A stretch of 33,563 nt of DNA from Micromonospora sp. 15K316 (GCF_004348525.1 NZ_SMKG01000041.1:1-33563); one strand, 5' to 3'. Positions 15,003-23,433 are shown, numbered from the stretch's first letter. The notes: a model not told the origin generated them from the letters alone. Numbers and translations: made by a program.

Positions 15003-15021
15003 TTAGGTAAGCCTAACCTAT
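15003..15021. promoter_or_regulatory. IdeR/DmdR-type iron box
   Basis: TTAGGTAAGCCTAACCTAT matches the IdeR/DmdR consensus TTAGGTTAGSCTAACCTAA at 17 of 19 positions, and is a palindrome with 7 of 9 pairs intact. It lies between divergent genes, 35 bp from the S4 start and 15 bp from the DUF2470 start. A TATGGT -10 candidate (14992-14997) for the rightward gene would put transcription initiation inside the box, giving repression by Fe-loaded IdeR. The match is seen; regulation is inferred. Confidence 0.85.
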
Positions 15022-15036
15022 GCAGGAGGTCGTGCC

Positions 15037-15780
15037 ATGGGACCCAGCCCCGCGGAGATCGTCCGCACCCTTGTCGCGGGTCGGCTCCCCGGCCTCGTTC
15101 ACCTGGCGCACCGGCCCGGTCCGCACCACGTACGGCACGTGACCGACCCGGAGGGACGGGTGCTACTGCTCGTGCCGGTGGTCAGCGACCTCGCCGCGGC
15201 GCTGCGCCCGGCCGACGGCGAGGAGGACGTGGCGATCGTCCTCGACGTGCTGGACCTGCCGCCCGCGGCGGGCGCACCCTCGCTCGGGCGGGCCTGGGTC
15301 TCCGGCTGGGCGGTCGAACTGGGCGGCGCGCAGGCCCGCGCCGCGGCGCAGGACTTCGCCGCCGTCGAGCCGACCGGTGACCTGCTCGACCTCGGCCAGC
15401 GGTTCCGCCTGTTCCGCTTCGAGGTGGCCGAGGCCCGCTGGGAACGCGCCGACGCCGTCCGCCGCGTCGACCCCGAGGTGTACGCCGGGGCCGAGCCCGA
15501 TCCGCTCCACCCGATGGAGGCGGAGCTGCTGGCCGACCTCGCCGACCATCACGGCGCCGAGGTGACCGCCTACCTGCGCCGGCAGTTCGGCCTGACCGCC
15601 GACGACCCGGCCGACCCGCCCCGCGTGGTGCGGATGGACCGTTACGGTCTCGTCGTGGCCCTCGGTGGGCCGGGGACCCGGCGGCGGGCGCGGCTGGCCT
15701 TCCCGGCGCCGGTGGCCGACCACGCCGAGCTGGTCCGGCTGCTGCACCCGATGATCTGCCCGCGCGCCGCCGCCGGCTGA
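15037..15780 (+). CDS. DUF2470-domain protein, HugZ/HutZ-like haem-iron utilisation candidate
   Basis: This 247-residue protein has an N-terminal split-barrel-like part related to pyridoxamine-phosphate-oxidase folds and a C-terminal DUF2470 domain (about 168-242). The latter begins HPMEAELLADLADHH and ends with the AFPAPVADHAELVRLLHPM strand-helix unit. Proteins of this architecture are linked to haem binding and degradation (HugZ/HutZ) in other bacteria. The ATG at 15037 has a perfect AGGAGGT ribosome-binding site 6 nt upstream. The iron box directly upstream of that site supports induction under iron limitation. Haem handling is inferred from the domain and the box; no haem-ligand residue can be assigned with certainty. 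Confidence 0.82.
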   Translation: MGPSPAEIVRTLVAGRLPGLVHLAHRPGPHHVRHVTDPEGRVLLLVPVVSDLAAALRPADGEEDVAIVLDVLDLPPAAGAPSLGRAWVSGWAVELGGAQARAAAQDFAAVEPTGDLLDLGQRFRLFRFEVAEARWERADAVRRVDPEVYAGAEPDPLHPMEAELLADLADHHGAEVTAYLRRQFGLTADDPADPPRVVRMDRYGLVVALGGPGTRRRARLAFPAPVADHAELVRLLHPMICPRAAAG

Positions 15781-15830
15781 CCGCCGTCCCCCGCGCCGGC
15801 CATGGCGAGAACCGCCGGGAACGGGGAGGC

Positions 15831-16841
15831 TCAGCGCCGGGGCAGGCCCCGGTCGACGAGCACTGTGGGGATCAGCAGGTCGCGCGGCGCGGAACGGTCG
15901 CCCTGGATCCGGCGGAAGAGGAGTTCGGCGGCGGTACGCGCCAGCGTGCGGGTGTCGTAGGCGACCACGGTGAACGGGTAGGGCAGCAGCCGGGACAGGT
16001 CGAAGTCGTCGAAGCCGAGCAGGGCGGCTGCGCTGCCCCGGCGGTGCAGCTCCTCCACCGCGCCGAGTGAGATCCGGTTGTTGAGGGCGAAGAAGGCGCT
16101 CGGCGGTTCGGGCTCGTCGAGCAGCTCGCCGACGACCCGGGCGGCCGTCTCCGGGTCCCGGATGCCGTAGCGGATCAGGCGGTCGTCCGCCAGCCCGGCC
16201 GCGGCGAGCGCGTCCCGCGCGCCGGCGAGCCGTTCCCGCATGGTGTAGATGGCTGTCGAGTCGAGCAGGATGCCGACCCGGCGGTGCCCGAGCTCGACGA
16301 GCTGCCGGACCCCGGCCCGGGCCCCGCCACGGTTGTCCAGCAGCACCGTGTCGGCGGGCAACCCGCCGGCCGGCCGGTCCAGGAAGACCGCCGGGGTGCC
16401 GCGCTCCACCTCGCTGCGGAGGAACGCGTGGTCGTCACCGGCGGGTACGACGAGCAGGCCGTCCACCTGGCGGGCGCAGAGGTCGCGCAGCAGCTGCTGC
16501 TCCCGGGCCGGGTTCTCCTCGGAGCTGGCGATGAGCAGCATCGTGTCGTGCTCGGAGGCGACCTCGGCGACGGCGCCCGCGATGGTGGCGTAGAACGGGT
16601 TGGCGATCTCCTCGATGAGCAGCCCGATCGTCGCGGTGGCCTGGCCGGAGCGGAGCGAGCTGGCCAGGTGGTTGCGGCGGAAGCCGAGCTCGGCGACGGC
16701 GGCGAGGACCCGCTGGGCCACCTCCGGTTGCACGTAGGGCGCGTTGTTGACGACCCGGGAGACCGTCTTCACGCTCACGCCGGCGAGGGCGGCCACGTCC
16801 ACCATGGTGGGTCGCTTGGTACGGCCGGGAGCGCTGGTCAC
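15831..16841 (-). CDS. LacI-family transcriptional regulator
   Basis: This 336-residue repressor has an N-terminal LacI helix-turn-helix (about 12-60; MVDVAALAGVSVKTVSRVVNN) with a hinge helix near LASSLRSG. A periplasmic-binding-protein-like sensor domain follows (about 70-335) with IGLLIEEIANPFYATI and LDNRGGARAGVRQL. It is divergent from a secreted GH2 glycosidase and is its probable regulator, responding to a sugar released by that enzyme. The perfect palindrome TGACAACGTTGTCA in the shared intergenic region is a typical LacI-family operator. The ATG at 16841 gives a normal N-terminus. Confidence 0.92.
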   Translation of the reverse strand: MTSAPGRTKRPTMVDVAALAGVSVKTVSRVVNNAPYVQPEVAQRVLAAVAELGFRRNHLASSLRSGQATATIGLLIEEIANPFYATIAGAVAEVASEHDTMLLIASSEENPAREQQLLRDLCARQVDGLLVVPAGDDHAFLRSEVERGTPAVFLDRPAGGLPADTVLLDNRGGARAGVRQLVELGHRRVGILLDSTAIYTMRERLAGARDALAAAGLADDRLIRYGIRDPETAARVVGELLDEPEPPSAFFALNNRISLGAVEELHRRGSAAALLGFDDFDLSRLLPYPFTVVAYDTRTLARTAAELLFRRIQGDRSAPRDLLIPTVLVDRGLPRR

Positions 16842-16895
16842 CTGCGAGACCTTACCGCCCCCGGGCGACGGGTGGATCGAGCCGGCGACAACACC

Positions 16896-16941
16896 TTGAC
16901 ACGTGTGATCGTTCGCCGCGAGGATCTGACAACGTTGTCAG
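16896..16941 (+). promoter_or_regulatory. LacI operator and GH2 promoter
   Basis: CTGACAACGTTGTCAG (16926-16941) is a perfect 16-bp palindrome. Upstream, TTGACA (16896-16901) and GAGGAT (16920-16925) form a -35/-10 pair with an 18-bp spacer, so the operator sits on the transcription start. A second small palindrome, ACACGTGT (16899-16906), overlaps the -35. GGGAGG (16945-16950) is the ribosome-binding site. Confidence 0.75.
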
Positions 16942-16954
16942 CCCGGGAGGCATC

Positions 16955-19900
16955 ATGTCCGACTCCGCGTCCATGTCGCGGCGAACCTTCCTGTCCACGA
17001 GCGCCACCCTGCTCGCCTCGGTCGGCGTGGCCGCCGCGCTGCCCGAGGCCGCCGGGGCGGCGGCCGCCGTGCCGGCGAGTGGAAGCGCCGCCACCGACCT
17101 GGCCCGGTACCGGCCGGTGAGCGTCTCCTCGACCGACTACGCGCCCACGCCGGGCTCGTTCGCCGTGGACGGACTGCCGCAGGCCGGCGTACGCGGCAGC
17201 GGCTGGCGGGCGGCGGCCGTCGCCGATCCACAGTGGATCTCGATCGACCTCCAGGCCCCGTGCCGGATCGAGGCGGTGACCCTGGTCTTCGAGGCCACGC
17301 TCGCCGACGGGCCGTTCGACGGCAACTACACCGACACCGACGGCGACGAGATCCTCTCCAGCGTCGCCGTGGCGTACCGGCTCGAGGTCTCCTCCGACGG
17401 GCGGAGCTGGCGGACCGTCCACGAGACCACCGAGGGTCAGGGCGGATCCCAGGCGATCCGGCTTCCGGAGCCGGTCACCGCCCGGTGGATCCGGATGACG
17501 GCCACGAAGCGCTCGAACAGCAACCCCGTCGGCCTCAACGGGTTCCAGGTCTACGGCACCGCGCTCGGCCACCGGCCGCCGGCCCGTGGCTGGACGAGCT
17601 GGGAAGGGGGCAACACCAAGCCGGCGCCCGCGCTCACCGTGGCCGCCGACGGGACCGTCGCGCTGGAGTCCGGCTGGTCGTTGACGATGGACGACTTCGC
17701 CCCCACCACCGACGGCGCGAAGCTCTCCACCGGCGGAGTCGACGTGCGGGACTGGCTCCCCGCCACCGTGCCCGGCACCGTGCTCGGCACCCTCGTCGAC
17801 CGCGGTCACCTGCCCGACCCGGTCTCCGGCTTCAACAACATGCGCATCCCGGAGGCGCTCTCCCGGCACTCCTGGTGGTACCGGCGCGCCCTGCGGCTGC
17901 CCCGCGGGCTGGACACCTCCGCCGGCCGCCACGTGTGGCTCGAGTTCGACGGCGTCAACCACGAGGCCACCGCCTGGGTCAACGGGAAGCGGGTGGGCGA
18001 CGTCAAGCACCCCTTCGCCCGGGCGGCCTTCGACGTCACCGCCGCGCTCGCCGGTCACGCCGAGCACGTCGTGGCCGTGCAGGTCACCCCGATGCCGCAC
18101 CCCGGCACCCCCGGCGACAAGGGGGCCGACGGACGGACCTTCCTCCAGTCGGCCCACCACTACCTCGACGCGCCGACCTACCTCGCCGTCTCCGGCTGGG
18201 ACTGGATGCCCGCGGTCCGCGACCGGGTCACCGGCATCTGGAACCACGTCCGGCTGCGCAGCACCGGCGCGGCCGTCCTCGGCGACCCGTACGTCAAGAC
18301 CACCCTGCCCGACCTGCCGGGCACCGGCACCGCCGAGGTCACCATCGCCGTACCGGTGCGCAACGCCGCCGCCACGGCCACCACCGTGACCGTCCGCGCG
18401 GAGTTCGACAAGGTCAGGGTCGAGACCACGGTGACCGTACCGGCCGGCGGGGACACCACAGTGGAGTTCACGCCCGAGCGCTTCCACGCGCTGCGGCTGC
18501 GCAACCCCCGGCTCTGGTGGCCCAACGGCTACGGCGAGCCCCACCTCTACGACCTGAAGCTCACCGCCACCGTCGGCCGCAAGCCCAGCGACCGGCGGGA
18601 AGTCCGGTTCGGCGTCCGCGAGTTCGGCTACGACTGGCACCAGCCGATCCAGATCTCGCCACCCGGCACGCCCCCGCTGGACTTCGTCGACGGGGCCGCG
18701 ACGCAGACCGTCACCTTCGACCGCCGGCACGCCCGGCACGTCCGGATCCAGGCCGGTCAGCGCGCCACCGGCTGGGGCGTCTCGATGTGGACGCTCTCGG
18801 TGGCCGACGGCGACGGCCCCGACCTGGCCCGGGGAAAGGCGGCGACCGCCTCCGGCTCGGAGAACGACACCAACGTCCCCGCCAACGCCGTCGACGGCGA
18901 TCCCACGACCCGCTGGGCCTCCGAGTACGAGGACGACCAGTGGATCCGGGTCGACCTCGGCGAGGCTGTCGACTTCGACCGGGTCACCATCGTCTGGGAG
19001 CAGGCGTACGCGCTCGACTACCGCGTCCAGGTCTCCGCCGACGGGGAGTCCTTCACCGACGTGAGGGCGGTCAGCAACGAGACCCCGCTGGGCAGCCGGG
19101 CCACGCAGGTCGAGACGTTCCCCGAGCAGACCGCCCAGCACCTGCGCATCCAGGCCGGTACCCGGGCCACCTCGTGGGGCGTCTCGATGTGGACGCTCTC
19201 GGTGGGGCGGCAGGCCGAACCGGAGACCGACCTGGCCCTGCACGCCCCCGCGCGCGCCTCCTCCGCCGACAGCGACTCGACCGGCCCCGAGCGGGCCGTC
19301 GACGGCAACCCGCGCACCCGCTGGGCGTCGAAGGCGGAGGACGACCAGTGGATCCAGGTCGACCTCGGCGGGCCGGTCCGCTTCGACCAGGTGACGATCG
19401 TCTGGGAGCAGGCGTACGCCCGCGACTTCGTCATCCAGGTCTCCGACGACGGGCAGCGGTGGACCGACGTCACGTCGGTGAGCAACAAGATCACCGAGCT
19501 GAAGATCAGCGTGAACGGCGTGCCGGTGTTCGCCCGGGGCGGCAACTGGGGCTGGGACGAGCTGCTGCGCCGGGTGCTGCCCGACCGGCTCGCCGACACG
19601 GTCGAGATGCACCGCGACATGAACTTCACGATGATCCGGAACTGGCTCGGCAGCAGCAACCGCGAGGAGCTCTACCAGGCCTGCGACGAGCAGGGCATCC
19701 TCGTCTGGAACGACTTCTGGCAGGCCGGCCAGTTCCTGCCCAACCCGCCCGGCTACGTCGACATCGCCGCCGACACGATCCGGCGGTACCGCCACCACCC
19801 GAGCATCGTCGTCTGGTGCGGTGCCAACGAGGGCGACCCGCCGCCGATCGTCGACGCGGGGCTCAAGCAGGCGGTCGCCGCCGAGCACCCGGAGATCCTC

Positions 19901-20992
19901 TACATCCCGAACTCCGCGAGCGGCATCGTCAGCGGGCGCGGGCCGTACCACTGGGTCGACCCGGCGACGTACGTCGACAACAAGATCTACGAGGCCGACT
20001 CCTTCGGCTTCCACACCGAGATCGGCATGCCGGTGGTCTCCGTCGTGGAGAGCATGCGCAACCTCGTCGGCGACGAGCCGGAGTGGCCGCCGAGCGTGGT
20101 CTGGAACCACCACGACTGGTCGATTATCGGCAACCAGCGCGTCGGCACGTACCACGAGGCGATCGACGCGCGGCTCGGCGAATCCGGCTCCCTCGAGGAG
20201 TTCGCCACCCGGGCCCAGTTCGTCAACTACGAGAGCCACCGCGCCATGTTCGAGGCGTGGAACGCCAACCTGTGGCAGGACGCCACCGGCCTGCTGCTGT
20301 GGATGTCGCATCCGGCGTGGCACAGCACCGTCTGGCAGACCTACGACTACGACCTGGACGTGAACGGCGCGTACTTCGGCACCCGGAAGGGCTGCGAGCC
20401 GCTGCACGTCCAGGCGGACCCGGGCACCTGGCGGGTGCGGGCCGTCAACCACACCACGACGGCCCTCGCCGGCGCCACCGTCACCGCCCGCCGGTACGAC
20501 CTGCGGGGCCGGTCGTTGGGCGCGCCGCGGAGCCAGCGGGTGACCGTGGCGGCCTCGTCCACCTCGGCGGCGTTCGTGGTGCCCGCCCCGGAGGGCGGCG
20601 GGCTGCACCTCGTCCGGCTGGAGCTGCGTGACGGGCGCGGCCGGCTGCTCTCGGAGAACACCTACTGGCGTTACGGCGCGGCCGAGGAGATGCGGGCGCT
20701 CAACGACCTCGGGCGCACCCGCCTGTCGACGAAGACCGGTGGCGTACGCGCCGCCGGCGGTCGTGCCACGGTCAGCACGACGGTGCGCAACGAGGGCGGC
20801 ACGGTGGCCGCGCTGGTCCGGCTGGGCGTGCGTGACTCGAACGGCGACCGGGTGCTGCCCGCCCGGTACGACGAGAACTACTTCTGGCTCCTGCCGGGTG
20901 AGTCGCGTCAGGTGGAGATCTCGTGGCCGGCGCGGCTGGACCTGCGGGGCCGCGTGCGGGTGTCCGCGCGGGCGTACAACTCGGCCGACTGA
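16955..20992 (+). CDS. Tat-exported GH2 family glycoside hydrolase with F5/8-type-C modules
   Basis: This 1345-residue secreted enzyme begins with a twin-arginine signal (SRRTFLSTS, then a hydrophobic stretch and Ala-rich cleavage region). An N-terminal F5/8 type C (CBM32-like) module spans about 45-205. The GH2 sugar-binding domain follows at about 225-440, a GH2 Ig-like domain to about 580, and the TIM barrel from about 847 (ISVNGVPVFARGGNW). The acid/base is Glu959 in WCGANEGD and the nucleophile is probably Glu1022 in FHTEIGMP. C-terminal Ig-like domains close the protein. Residues about 585-846 interrupt the GH2 fold with discoidin material ordered tail, full module, head. The architecture resembles exo-beta-glucosaminidases and beta-mannosidases of GH2; substrate is unresolved. 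Control by the divergent LacI protein is likely. Confidence 0.9.
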   Translation: MSDSASMSRRTFLSTSATLLASVGVAAALPEAAGAAAAVPASGSAATDLARYRPVSVSSTDYAPTPGSFAVDGLPQAGVRGSGWRAAAVADPQWISIDLQAPCRIEAVTLVFEATLADGPFDGNYTDTDGDEILSSVAVAYRLEVSSDGRSWRTVHETTEGQGGSQAIRLPEPVTARWIRMTATKRSNSNPVGLNGFQVYGTALGHRPPARGWTSWEGGNTKPAPALTVAADGTVALESGWSLTMDDFAPTTDGAKLSTGGVDVRDWLPATVPGTVLGTLVDRGHLPDPVSGFNNMRIPEALSRHSWWYRRALRLPRGLDTSAGRHVWLEFDGVNHEATAWVNGKRVGDVKHPFARAAFDVTAALAGHAEHVVAVQVTPMPHPGTPGDKGADGRTFLQSAHHYLDAPTYLAVSGWDWMPAVRDRVTGIWNHVRLRSTGAAVLGDPYVKTTLPDLPGTGTAEVTIAVPVRNAAATATTVTVRAEFDKVRVETTVTVPAGGDTTVEFTPERFHALRLRNPRLWWPNGYGEPHLYDLKLTATVGRKPSDRREVRFGVREFGYDWHQPIQISPPGTPPLDFVDGAATQTVTFDRRHARHVRIQAGQRATGWGVSMWTLSVADGDGPDLARGKAATASGSENDTNVPANAVDGDPTTRWASEYEDDQWIRVDLGEAVDFDRVTIVWEQAYALDYRVQVSADGESFTDVRAVSNETPLGSRATQVETFPEQTAQHLRIQAGTRATSWGVSMWTLSVGRQAEPETDLALHAPARASSADSDSTGPERAVDGNPRTRWASKAEDDQWIQVDLGGPVRFDQVTIVWEQAYARDFVIQVSDDGQRWTDVTSVSNKITELKISVNGVPVFARGGNWGWDELLRRVLPDRLADTVEMHRDMNFTMIRNWLGSSNREELYQACDEQGILVWNDFWQAGQFLPNPPGYVDIAADTIRRYRHHPSIVVWCGANEGDPPPIVDAGLKQAVAAEHPEILYIPNSASGIVSGRGPYHWVDPATYVDNKIYEADSFGFHTEIGMPVVSVVESMRNLVGDEPEWPPSVVWNHHDWSIIGNQRVGTYHEAIDARLGESGSLEEFATRAQFVNYESHRAMFEAWNANLWQDATGLLLWMSHPAWHSTVWQTYDYDLDVNGAYFGTRKGCEPLHVQADPGTWRVRAVNHTTTALAGATVTARRYDLRGRSLGAPRSQRVTVAASSTSAAFVVPAPEGGGLHLVRLELRDGRGRLLSENTYWRYGAAEEMRALNDLGRTRLSTKTGGVRAAGGRATVSTTVRNEGGTVAALVRLGVRDSNGDRVLPARYDENYFWLLPGESRQVEISWPARLDLRGRVRVSARAYNSAD
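18774..19230 (+). repeat. Internal duplication within the GH2 gene (402-408 bp period)
   Basis: A 30-bp stretch encoding the GVSMWTLSV region is identical at 18774-18803 and 19176-19205, 402 bp apart. The start of the next module, GACCTGGCCC, recurs at 18821 and 19229, 408 bp apart. The near-identity at DNA level points to a recent duplication or gene conversion of a discoidin module. Confidence 0.75.
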
Positions 20993-21008
20993 GGTCTGAC
21001 GGAGGTCC

Positions 21009-21045
21009 GGGTGCGCCGGTCGCCCTTCCGGCGGTCGGCGCACCC
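21009..21045. terminator. Long hairpin between the GH2 and TetR genes
   Basis: GGGTGCGCCG (21009-21018) pairs perfectly with CGGCGCACCC (21036-21045). CGCC/GGCG (21021-21024 and 21030-21033) forms an inner stem, leaving only a GT/GT internal loop. It lies 17 bp after the GH2 stop and could also end the convergent TetR operon. Confidence 0.7.
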
Positions 21046-21142
21046 GTCGGCGCGGCTGCCCGCGCGGCACGCCGCTGCGGCGCGGCCCGGCACCGATCGT
21101 GACGTGGGCGTCCCGCCGCCGGGCGGGCCACCGCACGCGGGC

Positions 21143-21751
21143 CTACCCGCTGGGAAGTTCGGCGGTCAGGTAGCGCTGGACGGTCGGGCCGACCGTCGCG
21201 ACCAGGGTCTCCGGGGCGGCGGAGGCGACCGGCTCCAGCCGGATCACGTACCGCATCATGGCCAGCCCGACCAGCTGCGTGGCGACCAGCGACCCGCGCA
21301 GCGGCAGCTCGGCCGGGTCGACGTCGAGGTGTTCCAGCACCCGACGCAGCACCTGGGTCACCACGAACTCGCGCAGCAGGCGGGCGGTCCACTCGTTGCT
21401 CACCGCCGAGCGCAGCAGCGCCACCCCGGCGGTGCTGGCCGGCGAGTCCCAGACGCCGAGGAAGGTGCGGACCAGCCGCTCGCCGATGCCGTCCCGGTCA
21501 CCGGCGATCACCCCGGGGAGCAGCTCCCGGGGGTCGACCGGCGCCTGCATCGCGGCCAGGAAGAGCTGGTCCTTGCTGCCGAAGTAGTGGTGCACCAGCG
21601 CCGGGTCCACGCCGGCGGTGGCGGCGATGGTCCGGATCGAGGCCGCGTCGAAGCCTCGTTCGGCGAACGCGGACCGCGCCGACGAGAGGATCGCCTCGCG
21701 GGTGCCCGGGTTGCCGGGTCGCCGGCCGGTCCGTCGCGCCATCGCCGCCAT
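21143..21751 (-). CDS. TetR-family transcriptional regulator
   Basis: This 202-residue TetR/AcrR regulator has its HTH at about residues 18-62 (TREAILSSARSAFAERGFD through HYFGSKDQLFLAAM). The C-terminal all-helical ligand domain includes the TetR_C-type segment LLRSAVSNEWTARLLREF. It is the last gene of an ATPase-permease-TetR operon, and is likely the drug-responsive regulator of that transporter. The ATG at 21751 follows GGAG closely; an alternative ATG at 21742 (MARRTGRR) is possible. A degenerate copy of an actinobacterial intergenic repeat (GGAGCGAGGAACGGAGTGA on the minus strand) immediately precedes the start. Confidence 0.9.
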   Translation of the reverse strand: MAAMARRTGRRPGNPGTREAILSSARSAFAERGFDAASIRTIAATAGVDPALVHHYFGSKDQLFLAAMQAPVDPRELLPGVIAGDRDGIGERLVRTFLGVWDSPASTAGVALLRSAVSNEWTARLLREFVVTQVLRRVLEHLDVDPAELPLRGSLVATQLVGLAMMRYVIRLEPVASAAPETLVATVGPTVQRYLTAELPSG

Positions 21752-21823
21752 TCACTCCGTTCCTCGCTCCCGCCCCGCCCGCCGGGCCGCCGTGGCGCCG
21801 GCCCGGCGAACGGGGCCGGTCGG

Positions 21824-22579
21824 TCAGCCGCTGCGTCGCCGCAGCGTGGCCGCGGCGAGCACCAGCGCGAGCACCGCCGCGCCGGCGACCACCGCCACGT
21901 CCCGCCACATCGTGCCGGTCGGCTCGGCGTGCGCGCCGACCTCCTGCAACGCCTCGACGGCGTACGACAGCGGCAGCACGTCGCTGATCGCCTGGAGCCA
22001 GCCGGCCATCTCGTCGCGGGGCACGAAGAGCCCGCAGAGCAGCAGCTGGGGGGCGACCACGACCGGCATGAACTGTACGGCCTGGAACTCGGTGCGGGCG
22101 AAGGCGCTGCAGAAGAGGCCGAGCGCGACGGCCAGCACCGCGTTCAACGCCGCGATCATGATCACGAAACCGCTCCCGCCCGCGGTGTCCAGGTCGAAGA
22201 GCCAGTACGCCAGCGCGGACGCGACGGCGGCCTGCACCGCCCCGGCCAGCCCGAAGGCGATGCCGTAGCCGAAGAGCAGGTCGGCCTTGGCCAGCGGGGT
22301 GGTGAGCAGGCGCTCCAGGGTGCCGGTCGTGCGCTCGCGCAGCATGGCGATGCTGGTCACCAGGAACATGACGATGAACGGGAAGAAGCCGAGCATCACC
22401 AGCGCGATCCGGTCGAAGGTGGACACCTCGCCGGACCGGGCGGGCTGGTCGGCGTACATGTAGTAGACCAGCGTCAGCAGCAGCGCGGGCACGACCAGCA
22501 GCAGCGCCACCGTACGCCGGTCGTGGCGCAGCTGGCGCAGGATGCGGCCGGTGGTGACCGCCAGGATCCGCGGGTTCAC
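21824..22579 (-). CDS. ABC-2 type transporter permease
   Basis: This 251-residue integral membrane protein has six hydrophobic helices with the ABC-2 pattern. The cytoplasmic-loop motif MLRERTTGTLERLLTTPL lies after the second helix, and PLSYAVEAL lies near the last one. The family exports drugs, lipids or polymers. The GTG start overlaps the ATPase stop by 4 bp (GTGA), giving translational coupling. It pairs with the ATPase upstream and a TetR regulator downstream, the usual layout of daunorubicin-type exporters. Confidence 0.92.
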   Translation of the reverse strand: MNPRILAVTTGRILRQLRHDRRTVALLLVVPALLLTLVYYMYADQPARSGEVSTFDRIALVMLGFFPFIVMFLVTSIAMLRERTTGTLERLLTTPLAKADLLFGYGIAFGLAGAVQAAVASALAYWLFDLDTAGGSGFVIMIAALNAVLAVALGLFCSAFARTEFQAVQFMPVVVAPQLLLCGLFVPRDEMAGWLQAISDVLPLSYAVEALQEVGAHAEPTGTMWRDVAVVAGAAVLALVLAAATLRRRSG

Positions 22580-23328
22580 GACGCCTCCCCTCCGGCGCCG
22601 GCCGCCACCCCGGCGCCGGTCTCGCTCGCCCGGATCAGGCGCAGGAAGGCCTCGTCGAGGTCGGAGACCCCGGCGGCGGCGCGGACCGCGTCCGGGGTGT
22701 CGTCGGCGATCAGACGGCCCTCCCGGATGAGCAGCAGCCGGTCACACCGGGCCGCCTCGTCCATCACGTGGCTCGACACCAGCAGCGTCACCCCGCTCGC
22801 CGCCAGTTCGTGGAAACGGCTCCACAGCTCCGCGCGGAGCACCGGATCCTGCCCGACGGTCGGCTCGTCGAGGACGATCAGCTCCGGCTCGCCCACCAGC
22901 GCGCAGGCGAGCGAGGCCCGGCTGCGCTGCCCGCCGGAGAGGGTGCCGACCAGCTGCCCCGCCGCCGCGCCCAGGCCCACGTCGGCGATCGCCCGGTCGG
23001 CGTCGGCCCGGCCGCGCCCGTGCAGGGCGGCGAAGTAGCGGGCGTTCTCCCGCACCGTGAGGTCGGCGTACACGCTCGGCGCCTGGGTCAGGTAACCGAC
23101 CCGCCGGCGCAGGTCGGCCGACCCGGCGGGTCGGCCCAGCACCGTCGCCGTGCCACCCCCGACGACCTGTACCCCGACCACCGCGCGCATGAGGGTGGTC
23201 TTGCCGCTGCCGCTCGGGCCCAGTAGCCCGGCGACCACGCCGCGCGGCACCGCGCAGCTGATGCCGTGCAGCACGCGCCGCCGCCCCCGGTCGACGACCA
23301 GGTCGCGGAGCACGATCGCATCCTCCAT
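22576..23328 (-). CDS. ABC transporter ATP-binding protein (drug-export type)
   Basis: This 250-residue ATPase has Walker A GPSGSGKTT (about 37-45), Q-loop YLTQAPSVYADLTV, signature LSGGQRSR, Walker B LIVLDEPTVGQDP and H-loop SSHVMDEA. The EPT-VGQDP wording and the following SHVMDEA are typical of the DrrA/CcmA-type exporters that partner ABC-2 permeases. The C-terminal tail is Ala/Gly-rich and short. The ATG at 23328 has GGGGAGG 6 nt upstream. A cluster of AACTCA repeats upstream is the likely site for the operon's own TetR protein. Confidence 0.93.
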   Translation of the reverse strand: MEDAIVLRDLVVDRGRRRVLHGISCAVPRGVVAGLLGPSGSGKTTLMRAVVGVQVVGGGTATVLGRPAGSADLRRRVGYLTQAPSVYADLTVRENARYFAALHGRGRADADRAIADVGLGAAAGQLVGTLSGGQRSRASLACALVGEPELIVLDEPTVGQDPVLRAELWSRFHELAASGVTLLVSSHVMDEAARCDRLLLIREGRLIADDTPDAVRAAAGVSDLDEAFLRLIRASETGAGVAAGAGGEAS

Positions 23329-23340
23329 CGATCCTCCCCA

Positions 23341-23376
23341 AACTCATCACTCGTTGAACTCAACGCTAGGTGAGTT
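23341..23376. promoter_or_regulatory. Putative TetR operator with three AACTCA elements
   Basis: AACTCA (23341-23346) and TGAGTT (23371-23376) form outer inverted arms. In the middle, CGTTG-AACT-CAACG (23352-23365) is a perfect 5-bp inverted repeat that also contains AACTCA. The cluster lies 13-48 bp upstream of the ABC ATPase start. Confidence 0.55.
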
Positions 23377-23395
23377 ATCCGCCCGGGCGCAACAG

Positions 23396-23433
23396 TTGAC
23401 TTCGAGTGCGGTCGAACTGGAAGCCTGGAAGCC
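23396..23433 (+). promoter_or_regulatory. MerR-type promoter with long spacer
   Basis: TTGACT (23396-23401) and AAGCCT (23421-23426) are separated by 19 bp, the overlong spacer typical of MerR-activated promoters. The spacer carries a near-dyad, CTTCGA...TCGAAC. The GTG at 23434 follows the -10 by 7 nt, so the merR transcript is probably leaderless and autoregulated. Confidence 0.55.

Noticed and set aside
14967..15037. Zur-type zinc box before the S4 gene
   Set aside because: The palindrome matches the IdeR/DmdR iron box; no TGAAAATNATTTTCA-like sequence is present.
16838..21136. 1432-codon open frame on the minus strand opposite the GH2 gene
   Set aside because: It mirrors a genuine high-GC gene; composition is His/Arg/Val/Gly-rich with no domain, and the plus-strand frame has clear GH2 motifs and a promoter.
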